Part shown: positions 7,318 to 12,937 of the stretch, piece after piece
Position numbering within the stretch: the first letter of the stretch is position 1
How the letters are laid out: every line of letters begins with the position of its first letter
Origin: an uncultured Eubacteriales bacterium
GTDB taxonomy: Bacteria > Bacillota > Clostridia > Oscillospirales > Oscillospiraceae
DNA length: 16,131 nucleotides
Assembly: GCA_900551355.1 (NCBI GenBank)
Contig: URVR01000020.1
Span: 1 to 16,131, forward strand
Reading direction: 5' to 3'
Made by a program: the position numbers and the translations under genes
The notes under the pieces: generated by a model
The model's input: the letters and a program-made list of their open reading frames with translations, nothing else
What the model was told of the DNA's origin: nothing
The model's database searches: none

Positions 7318-9051
7318 TTATTCCTCCACCACAGGCGGAACGAACCGCTCGATGGCGGCGCGGAGCTTGGGGTGCCGGATGACGAAGTGGATGGCGGGGG
7401 ATTTTTCCTTGGACACCATGGCCCACTGCCCCTCGTGGATGCAGATCTGCAGATTCCGGAAGGCCCCGCCGCCGGTAAATTCCAGCTCATAGCGGGGATG
7501 CGCCGCGGCGAAGGCCTCCGTCTGGGCCAAATGTGCCAGATACGTCTCGTAGGTGTAGGGCACGTCCTGCCCGCAGAACAGGCCCGACAGCGGCAGGGAA
7601 GGGGGAAACTGGGCAAAGGCCTGCTCCGACAGCCGGGGCAGCTCCTGATGCACCGTGTCCGTCAGCAGGATGGCCTCCAGCTGCTCCCGCCGGGTCTGGG
7701 CGTAGGCGCAGATGCGCTGCCGCTCCTCCGCCGGCAGGCCCTGCTTTTCCAGCAGCGCCGCCAGATAGTCCGGCTCCATGGTGCACAGCGGCGGCGTGTA
7801 CAGGATGTGCCGCCGCCGTCCCGGCGTGCGGCTGTCCGCCAGCAGGAAGGCGTTGAGCCGCGCCGCTCCGTCCTCCCGGTAGATGTCCATCAGCGGACTG
7901 GCGTTCTCCAGCATGGCCTCCGCCCGCCGGCGGCAGTAGGCCACCTCGCTTTTCACCTTCGTCAGGTCGTACCGCCCCTCGCTGTGGTGTCCGGCCACCG
8001 CTTCGCCGGTAAGGGCCACCGTCCCGGCGGAGCGCATGAAGTGCAGGAATACGCCGTTCTGCGGGGCCTTGAAATAGTACGGTTCGATCTGCCCCGTCAT
8101 GTACATGGGGATGAAGCTCTCCAGCCCCAGCATCATCTCCGACATGGAGCGGTCGATGTTGTGGATGATCCGGAGGGTCAACCCCTTTTTCAGCAGCATG
8201 GCCATGCCGAACATCCACTTTTTCGGGAATTCCGGGTCCTGGGCCATCTGCTCCATGGGCATGTCGCTGTACAGGATCACCGGCTCCATGGAGCGGGACA
8301 GCACCGCCGCCTTCATGAAGTCCAGCTCGCTCTCCATCATCTGCTGCAGGCCGAAATAGCTGCGGGACGTGGGCAGCTGGAACGGCGCCGTGGGCACCTT
8401 CAGCTCGTCGAACCGGATGGAGCGGATGTATTCGTTCAGGTCGAACTCGTCCAGCTTCGCCAGAAAGTGGCGGACGCCGTCCTGCCGGGGAGCGTGGCTG
8501 CCCAGCAGCCAGTCCTGCACCCGCTGGCAGTACACGGCTCGGTCGGCCAGCACATCGGCTCCGCAGCCCAGCAGCTCTCCGGCGATCTCCCGGTGCTGCA
8601 CGTCGTCCAGCTCCTGGGACACATAGGCGGACACCGCCTGGGCGAACCGCTCCGGCTCCGCCGGCTGCCGCGCTCCGCTGCGGAACCGGAAAATGGTGGA
8701 CGGGTCGTAGTTGGCGTACCGGCACAGACGGCTGACGCTGACCTCCATCACCTCCACCAGCGTGTTGAAATTCTCCCGCAGATGGGTGCGCCGGTGGTCG
8801 GCGTACTCCTCGCAGGCCAGGAACCCCGCCCGCACCGTCTGCTCCGTCAGACCGGGGACGCCCTTCTCCTCCGCCAGTGCCGCCAGCGCCCGGCACAGGC
8901 CGTCCATGGCGGCGGAATCCCGCCCCGGCGTCCGCTCTCCCGCCCGGTAGCGGCTCAGGGACGGCGCGGTGATCCCCGCCCGGGCGCAAAGCTCGCTGGC
9001 CCGGCAGTCCACCTGCTCCATCCATATCTGCAGCTGCTGACAAAAACGCAT
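7318..9051 (-). CDS. Large XRE-like transcriptional regulator
   Basis: The product is 577 aa. The N-terminus (residues 18-40, ASELCARAGITAPSLSRYR then GERTP) looks like an XRE/Cro helix-turn-helix. A second, similar stretch occurs at about 105-127 (SVSRLCRYANYDPSTIFRFR followed by SGARQP), suggesting two tandem HTH units. The remaining 440 residues are a mixed alpha/beta region that I cannot place in a named family; no transmembrane segment is obvious. The start at 9051 is set by a perfect AGGAGG six bases upstream and by the promoter just before it. Longer upstream reading is antisense to the divergent gene. It probably regulates itself and the divergent surface protein through the palindromic region between them. 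The ligand is unknown. Confidence 0.75.
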   Translation of the reverse strand: MRFCQQLQIWMEQVDCRASELCARAGITAPSLSRYRAGERTPGRDSAAMDGLCRALAALAEEKGVPGLTEQTVRAGFLACEEYADHRRTHLRENFNTLVEVMEVSVSRLCRYANYDPSTIFRFRSGARQPAEPERFAQAVSAYVSQELDDVQHREIAGELLGCGADVLADRAVYCQRVQDWLLGSHAPRQDGVRHFLAKLDEFDLNEYIRSIRFDELKVPTAPFQLPTSRSYFGLQQMMESELDFMKAAVLSRSMEPVILYSDMPMEQMAQDPEFPKKWMFGMAMLLKKGLTLRIIHNIDRSMSEMMLGLESFIPMYMTGQIEPYYFKAPQNGVFLHFMRSAGTVALTGEAVAGHHSEGRYDLTKVKSEVAYCRRRAEAMLENASPLMDIYREDGAARLNAFLLADSRTPGRRRHILYTPPLCTMEPDYLAALLEKQGLPAEERQRICAYAQTRREQLEAILLTDTVHQELPRLSEQAFAQFPPSLPLSGLFCGQDVPYTYETYLAHLAQTEAFAAAHPRYELEFTGGGAFRNLQICIHEGQWAMVSKEKSPAIHFVIRHPKLRAAIERFVPPVVEE

Positions 9052-9079
9052 AGCGCACCTCCTGTGTTGCTTTGCCGCC

Positions 9080-9108
9080 ATTATACGCCGGAAAATTTGT
9101 TTCCGCAA
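9080..9108 (-). promoter_or_regulatory. Promoter of the XRE-like regulator gene
   Basis: On the minus strand, a perfect TATAAT (9080-9085) lies 17 bp from TTGCGG (9103-9108). It is followed about 20 bases later by the AGGAGG ribosome site. The -35 box overlaps the palindrome CAACTGGCAGTTG. Confidence 0.75.
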
Positions 9109-9132
9109 CTGGCAGTTGGCAATGCTGGCAAC
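9106..9132. promoter_or_regulatory. Candidate operator between divergent promoters
   Basis: CAACTGGCAGTTG (9106-9118) is a perfect 13-bp palindrome. It overlaps a second, near-perfect dyad running from GTTGGCA (9115) to TGGCAAC (ending 9132). The core TGGCA occurs three times within about 20 bp. The outer -35 hexamers also mirror one another (CGCAAC 9104-9109, GTTGCG 9136-9141). This is the arrangement expected for a shared operator bound by the neighbouring HTH regulator. Binding itself is inferred. Confidence 0.55.
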
Positions 9133-9136
9133 TCTG

Positions 9137-9164
9137 TTGCGCCCACCGCCGCATCTGGTAGAAT
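9137..9164 (+). promoter_or_regulatory. Promoter of the surface protein gene
   Basis: TAGAAT (9159-9164), preceded by TGg, forms an extended -10. TTGCGC (9137-9142) is a weak -35 at 16 bp. The start would be near 9171, giving a leader of only about 25 nt with AGGGAGG at 9181-9187. Confidence 0.6.
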
Positions 9165-9195
9165 AAGGGAAAACATCCACAGGGAGGTACTGCCT

Positions 9196-9927
9196 ATGAA
9201 AAAGAACGACTGCACCCACCGGGGCCTGCTGGGCCTGCTGCTGGCGCTGTGCATGACCCTGCTGCTCCTGACCCCAGCGCTGGCCGGCGTCACGGATGTC
9301 ACCGGCGGCAGCCATACGACGGTCAAGACCACCGTCGTCAATGAATACACGGACATCCACGAGGAAAAGACCTTCGATCTGACCGGAAAGAGCACCACCT
9401 TTACCGATGTGAAAAAGTATTTCGGTGGGACGCAGGGCACACTGGCCGTGGAATTCCCCGGGCTGGCCCCGCAGGTGAACATTACCTACACCGTGTCGGC
9501 GGATACCGTGGTCATGACCGTCGCCAACTACGACGACCTGCCCGACGGCACCTACACCTGCCCGGAGCAGGAGGACAAGACCATGATGAAAACCACCTAC
9601 GATGGCTCCAAGCTGACCTATCTCGGCAATGACTATGAGGATGGCAAGGTCGTCATCAACGAGACCCGCACCGATTACTACACCCGCAATCATATCTGGC
9701 GCGGATACATCCTGACCGTCACCGGCAATGGTAACGGCAATTCCTCCGGTACCGGCAACGGCAATACCACGGGTACCGGCAGCGGCGGCACCTCCGGCAC
9801 CGGCCTGAGCGGCGCCACCGGCGGCTACAACTCGCCCAAGACCTTTGACGCGGGCCTCGCGGTGTACGCCGCCTCCGCAGCCCTGTCCGGCGCGGGCCTC
9901 ATCGTCCTGCGCCGCAGAAAGCGGTAA
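9196..9927 (+). CDS. Secreted cell-surface protein with C-terminal anchor
   Basis: The product is 243 aa and of no family I recognise. Residues 1-30 form a signal peptide: a basic start, a long Leu/Ala core and cleavage after TPALA. A Thr/Val/Tyr-rich, probably beta-strand domain follows (about 31-175), then a low-complexity Gly/Asn/Thr/Ser linker (TGNGNGNSSGTGNGN and similar). The protein ends in SPKTFDAG, a hydrophobic helix, and RRRKR. That tail has the layout of a sortase signal, but SPKTFD departs from LPXTG and lacks the glycine after threonine. It may be a variant signal or simply a membrane anchor. Start choice is firm: AGGGAGG is eight bases before the ATG. It is divergent from, and likely controlled by, the XRE-like regulator. 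A perfect terminator follows. Confidence 0.75.
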   Translation: MKKNDCTHRGLLGLLLALCMTLLLLTPALAGVTDVTGGSHTTVKTTVVNEYTDIHEEKTFDLTGKSTTFTDVKKYFGGTQGTLAVEFPGLAPQVNITYTVSADTVVMTVANYDDLPDGTYTCPEQEDKTMMKTTYDGSKLTYLGNDYEDGKVVINETRTDYYTRNHIWRGYILTVTGNGNGNSSGTGNGNTTGTGSGGTSGTGLSGATGGYNSPKTFDAGLAVYAASAALSGAGLIVLRRRKR

Positions 9928-9965
9928 AACCACACGGATATCCTTGCGACTCGGCAGGGGGGGGA

Positions 9966-10007
9966 ATAAAAGCAGCGCATCCGCGAAAGCGGATGCGCTG
10001 CTTTTAT
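9966..10007. terminator. Bidirectional terminator with GAAA tetraloop
   Basis: A perfect 19-bp stem runs 9966-9984 and 9989-10007, with core AAAAGCAGCGCATCCGC, and is closed by a GAAA (GNRA) tetraloop. The A/T ends of the stem give U-runs in both directions. It separates the convergent surface protein and MATE genes. A run of eight G lies just before it (9957-9964). Confidence 0.93.
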
Positions 10008-10012
10008 GCGTC

Positions 10013-11419
10013 TTATTTGTGGTGGAACAGGTGGAAGTGGTGATGGTGATGCTTGTGCTCCGGCAGCTCCGGCTGGGGATCGAACCCGTCCTGCCAGTTG
10101 GAGAACAGGAAATAGAACAGGTAGATCACCGAGCTGATGGCCCATGTAATGGGATACGCCCAGTAGACGTAGACGATCTCGTGCCGCCAGTGCATGATGG
10201 CGGTGATGTACAGGATACGGAACACGCACCAGACGCCCAGCATGATGGTCATGGGTACGAAGGCCTTGCCCGCGCCCCGGCAAACGCTGGCGATGGCGTG
10301 GGAGAAGGCCAGCAGGCAGTAGAACAGGCAGATGGTCCGCGTCTCCAGCACGCCCAGCCGGATAACCTCCGGCGTGCGGGAGAACAGGGACACCAGCCAC
10401 GGCGCAGCCAGATAGGTGATAACGCCGATGATCTCCGCAATGACGGCTGCCGCCGCGATGCCGAAAATAGCGCCCTTTCTGGCACGGGGCTTCATGCCCG
10501 CGCCCAGATTCTGCCCTACATAGGTGGTGATGGCCATGGTGAAGCTGGTGACGGGCAGGAAGGCGAAGCCCTCGATCTTGGAGTACGCGCCGTAGGCGGC
10601 GGTGGCCATCTTGCCAAAGGAGTTGATGTTGGTCTGCACCACCACGTTGGCAAGGCCGATGACAGAGTTCTGGATACCGGCGGGCAGGCCGTAGCGCAGG
10701 ATCTCCCGCAGCAGCGGGCCGTCGATCCGCAGGGCGGACAGCTTCAGCTGGTAGATGGTACCCTTTTTGGCAAGGTGCATGACGCACAGCACGGCGCTGA
10801 GTGCCTGGGAGATGATGGTGGCCAGCGCCGCCGACCACACGCCCCAGCGCAGCACCGCCACGAACAGCAGATCCAGCACCACGTTGGTCAGGGAGGAGAC
10901 GATCAGGAAGTACAGCGGGCGCTTGCTGTCGCCCAGCGCGTTCATGATGCCTGTAAAGGTGTTGTACATCACACCCGCGCCTACACCGGCGAAGTAGCAC
11001 CGGAAGTAGGCGATGGCGTCGGGCAGCACCTCCGGGTCAGTGTCCATCCACCGCAGCAGGGTGGGGGTGAACAAAACGCCGATGACGGTGAGGATCAGGC
11101 TGCTGATCAGTCCCAGCAGCACGGCGGTGTGGACGGCGCGGGACACCTTATCATAATCCCCTGCGCCGAAGTAGCGGGAGATAGCCACGCCCACGCCGCT
11201 GGCGGCGCCGGCGAAAAAGCTGATAAGCAGGAAGATCAGCGGGCCGGAGGCACTGACGGCGGCCAGCGCATTGTCTCCCAGGAAGTTGCTGACGATCAGG
11301 GAGTCAGCGGTGTTGTAGAGCTGCTGGAACAGCTGACTCAGGAAAATGGGGATGGCGAATCCGGCGATAAGCCGCCAGGGTACGCCGTGGGTCATGTCCT
11401 TTGTGGTGGCAGCGGCCAT
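10013..11419 (-). CDS. MATE family multidrug/cation efflux transporter
   Basis: The 468-aa protein has about 12 predicted membrane spans. Family hallmarks include an N-terminal FQQLYNTADSLIVSNFLG segment, LGDSKRPLYFLIVSSLTNVV before span 6, and the pseudo-repeated second half (GLPAGIQNSVIGLANVVVQT). MATE proteins export drugs or metabolites in exchange for H+ or Na+; the substrate is unknown. The ATG at 11417-11419 follows GGAAGGAGTG. Longer upstream reading runs through terminator structures and is not coding. The C-terminus ends in a histidine-rich tail (KHHHHHFHLFHHK) that is unusual for the family and could bind metal. A terminator-like hairpin lies in its leader. Confidence 0.92.
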   Translation of the reverse strand: MAAATTKDMTHGVPWRLIAGFAIPIFLSQLFQQLYNTADSLIVSNFLGDNALAAVSASGPLIFLLISFFAGAASGVGVAISRYFGAGDYDKVSRAVHTAVLLGLISSLILTVIGVLFTPTLLRWMDTDPEVLPDAIAYFRCYFAGVGAGVMYNTFTGIMNALGDSKRPLYFLIVSSLTNVVLDLLFVAVLRWGVWSAALATIISQALSAVLCVMHLAKKGTIYQLKLSALRIDGPLLREILRYGLPAGIQNSVIGLANVVVQTNINSFGKMATAAYGAYSKIEGFAFLPVTSFTMAITTYVGQNLGAGMKPRARKGAIFGIAAAAVIAEIIGVITYLAAPWLVSLFSRTPEVIRLGVLETRTICLFYCLLAFSHAIASVCRGAGKAFVPMTIMLGVWCVFRILYITAIMHWRHEIVYVYWAYPITWAISSVIYLFYFLFSNWQDGFDPQPELPEHKHHHHHFHLFHHK

Positions 11420-11471
11420 AAAAATGCACTCCTTCCTTTGGTGTATATCCGGCGTGGTGAAAACCGATGCT

Positions 11472-11506
11472 GAAAAACGGCCCCGACAGCTCGGGAGCGG
11501 TCGGGG
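11472..11506 (-). terminator. Rho-independent terminator or attenuator upstream of MATE gene
   Basis: GTCGGGG (11500-11506) pairs with CCCCGAC (11481-11487). An inner GCTC/GAGC extends the stem across one mismatch, and on the minus strand a T5 run follows (complement of AAAAA at 11472-11476). It lies between the tRNA remnant and the MATE start. It either ends the former tRNA transcript or acts as a leader attenuator of the MATE gene. I cannot find a convincing MATE promoter downstream of it. Confidence 0.65.
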
Positions 11507-11532
11507 TATCGTATGATCCGGCGGGGAAAGAT

Positions 11533-11578
11533 GCCTGATGCCATGCGGTGTGAACCGCATGGCATCGTTCAGGCTTTT
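11533..11578. terminator. Long hairpin downstream of the tRNA end
   Basis: GATGCCATGCGG (11537-11548) and CCGCATGGCATC (11555-11566) form a perfect 12-bp stem with a 6-nt loop. An alternative outer pairing joins GCCTGA (11533-11538) with TCAGGC (11569-11574). TTTT follows on the plus strand (11575-11578); on the minus strand only CTTTCC follows. It lies within 15 bp of the tRNA CCA end and probably terminated that transcript. Confidence 0.55.
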
Positions 11579-11579
11579 C

Positions 11580-11606
11580 TGGCGCAGTGGGAGGGATTCG
11601 AACCCT
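11580..11606 (-). other. tRNA 3'-end remnant, candidate att site
   Basis: On the minus strand this reads AGGG, the T-loop TTCGAAT, CCCTC, the acceptor strand CCACTGC, discriminator G and CCA, in exact tRNA spacing. Upstream (higher coordinates) there is no D-arm, anticodon arm or GCAGTGG 5' acceptor strand, so it is not a whole tRNA. The first T-stem base is T where pairing needs G, which marks the edge of the tRNA identity block. This is the form left at one end of an element integrated at a tRNA 3' end. Discriminator G would suit Ser, Asn, Gln and others, so the isotype is unresolved. Confidence 0.75.
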
Positions 11607-11622
11607 ACGAGAGCCGTAAAAG

Positions 11623-11642
11623 GCGGGTACTAACGTACCCGC
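11623..11642. repeat. 8-bp inverted repeat beside the att site
   Basis: GCGGGTAC (11623-11630) and GTACCCGC (11635-11642) are perfect reverse complements around TAAC. It lies 16 bp inside the putative element. It could be a recombinase binding arm or a small terminator. Confidence 0.6.
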
Positions 11643-11698
11643 AAGTGCTCCAATTTCAAGGGTTTTCCCGAAAGCCGTTGATACCAATGGGACTTCGT

Positions 11699-11721
11699 TT
11701 GTGGTCAAATTTGTGGTCAAA
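11699..11721. repeat. Tandem 11-bp direct repeat, possible integrase arm sites
   Basis: TTGTGGTCAAA occurs at 11699-11709 and again at 11711-11721, one base apart and roughly 95 bp inside the att core. Paired short direct repeats near an att end are typical of arm-type sites bound by the N-terminal domain of tyrosine recombinases (as in Tn916-like elements). The integrase itself is not in the window. Confidence 0.5.
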
Positions 11722-11766
11722 ATGGGACGCGACCCGCAGGTGCGAAGCACCGAAAGGAGGCTCCAA

Positions 11767-12690
11767 ATGAAAACAAAAGAACACGTTTCAGGCAGGAGTG
11801 ACCGGCTCTGCGTCCTGCCCCCGAAGGCAGGCGACTCTATCAGGGGAGCGCCTTCCTCGACCTTGCCTGAAATTATATATGATATGCGAGTGAAGGTCAA
11901 GAGCATAGAAAAAAATTTGAAGGCGCTGTGTGCTGCCCACAAGAAAATCGGATGGACTTTAGAGAATTTTGAGGATGACCTTCAGGGCGTTCGGCGGGTT
12001 ATTGATGCCGAGACTTCCGATGAAAACGCCGCCCGAAAAGCGGCACTGCTGCTGCAGAAAGCGGTTGATGAATTAGCAAATAGCACCTGTCTCCCCTTTA
12101 TGAAAATGTGGGATTCGGTGTGTGAATTTGAAGGCATTTCTCTGCAATGGAAGACCCGCGAAGCGGACGTTTCAGATGATTTTTGCGTCGAGCTTTTTGA
12201 GAAAACAAGGCGGGAAACGGGCCTGTTTGATGCTTTTGTGAAGGCGGATTTGCTGCTCCTCCGGATGCCAGCACTGCCCTCGATTCGGGCTCACGGCACG
12301 GTCATAAACGGGCGGAAGATGGTCATTTATGACACGCAGATGTTCGTTGAAAAGGTGCGCGGAGCCGTGCTCTCCGTGGAGGATTCACTGCCCAAAATCG
12401 CTCGAAAATGCGTGACGTATGTTTTCATTTATAACAGCCTCACGACTCCCTGTCTTGACTCCGACAACCACGCAACGAAGGCGATTACCGATGAAATTTG
12501 CTCTCATTTCGAGGGCGGGGACGATGGTCTTTGCACCGATTTTCGCTTCTACACGAGGGTGTCGGAGACCATTCCTGCGGGGACTTACGTTACGATTTCT
12601 CCCATGGAAGGGCCGCTTCCAACGCCGGAAAATATCATCAGAATATGGGAGGCTCGCCAGCGAAGCAGCGGGGCTGCTGTAGGCCATTAA
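11767..12690 (+). CDS. Element protein with RusA-like C-terminal domain (putative)
   Basis: The product is 307 aa, preceded by an ideal AAAGGAGG six bases before the ATG. Residues about 40-105 are helical, possibly coiled coil. The C-terminal half resembles RusA-type Holliday junction endonucleases in layout: MPALPSIRA (167-175) with NGRK (181-184) like the family N-terminus, a strand ending TYVFIYN, then DSDNHATKAITDEI (231-244) followed by DD (252-253). RusA proteins have D-x-D-N, a lysine and further aspartates in this order, though here K238 is one residue later than usual. The resemblance is by eye. If correct, the protein cleaves branched DNA for the element. If not, it is an unknown protein. 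Codon usage is far less GC-biased than in the chromosomal genes to its left. Confidence 0.6.
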   Translation: MKTKEHVSGRSDRLCVLPPKAGDSIRGAPSSTLPEIIYDMRVKVKSIEKNLKALCAAHKKIGWTLENFEDDLQGVRRVIDAETSDENAARKAALLLQKAVDELANSTCLPFMKMWDSVCEFEGISLQWKTREADVSDDFCVELFEKTRRETGLFDAFVKADLLLLRMPALPSIRAHGTVINGRKMVIYDTQMFVEKVRGAVLSVEDSLPKIARKCVTYVFIYNSLTTPCLDSDNHATKAITDEICSHFEGGDDGLCTDFRFYTRVSETIPAGTYVTISPMEGPLPTPENIIRIWEARQRSSGAAVGH

Positions 12691-12849
12691 AAGAGGGCTA
12701 AATTGGTCGCATCAAAACGACCGCTCCAATGGCCGCTTTGGTGAGAACGTGGTGCAAGTGCAATCCATTGATTTTACTGGATTTTACGAGCCTTAAAATC
12801 GAAAAATGCCATTGCCGATATTGACCAAAGTACAATCAGCAAGAAATTT

Positions 12850-12909
12850 ATGCCCGCCCCTGAGAGACTAAAAACGCTGTTGATCTACCCCATTTTCGGG
12901 GGCGGGCAT
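12850..12909 (+). promoter_or_regulatory. Leader stem-loop with competing inner hairpin
   Basis: ATGCCCGCCCC (12850-12860) pairs perfectly over 11 bp with GGGGCGGGCAT (12899-12909) around a 38-nt loop. Inside it, CCCC (12888-12891) can instead pair with GGGG (12898-12901) around ATTTTC, using the same G-run. The structure ends 12 bases before the AAAAGGAGG of the next gene. Two mutually exclusive pairings at this place suggest a leader switch or attenuator, though no U-run is present. A terminator for the upstream gene is the alternative. Confidence 0.45.
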
Positions 12910-12937
12910 CCTGAAAATAGTAAAAGGAGGATGGAGA

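Larger units (their letters stand above)
11420..11766. other. Junction region: tRNA remnant, hairpins, direct repeats, no gene
   Basis: These 347 bases lie between the MATE gene and the first gene of the putative element. From left to right they hold a leftward terminator (11472-11506), a long hairpin (11533-11574), a tRNA 3' end (11580-11606), an 8-bp hairpin (11623-11642), an 11-bp tandem repeat (11699-11721) and a small GGTGC-GAA-GCACC hairpin (11739-11751) just before a ribosome site. No open frame here shows family resemblance. Confidence 0.75.

Noticed and set aside
7273..9927. 884-aa plus-strand frame joining antisense sequence to the surface protein
   Set aside because: Only its last 243 residues, from the ATG at 9196 with its own ribosome site and signal peptide, are coding; the rest is antisense to the regulator.
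9052..9933. N-terminal extension of the XRE-like regulator to 871 aa
   Set aside because: The extension is antisense to the surface protein gene and crosses the regulator's own promoter and AGGAGG site.
9845..11473. 542-aa plus-strand open frame
   Set aside because: It is antisense to the MATE gene, crosses a strong terminator, and has no protein-like features.
11580..11670. Complete tRNA with long variable arm (the 11623-11642 hairpin as variable arm, TTGAAAT as anticodon loop)
   Set aside because: No five-base anticodon stem, no D-arm and no matching 5' acceptor strand could be found, and the first T-stem base does not pair.
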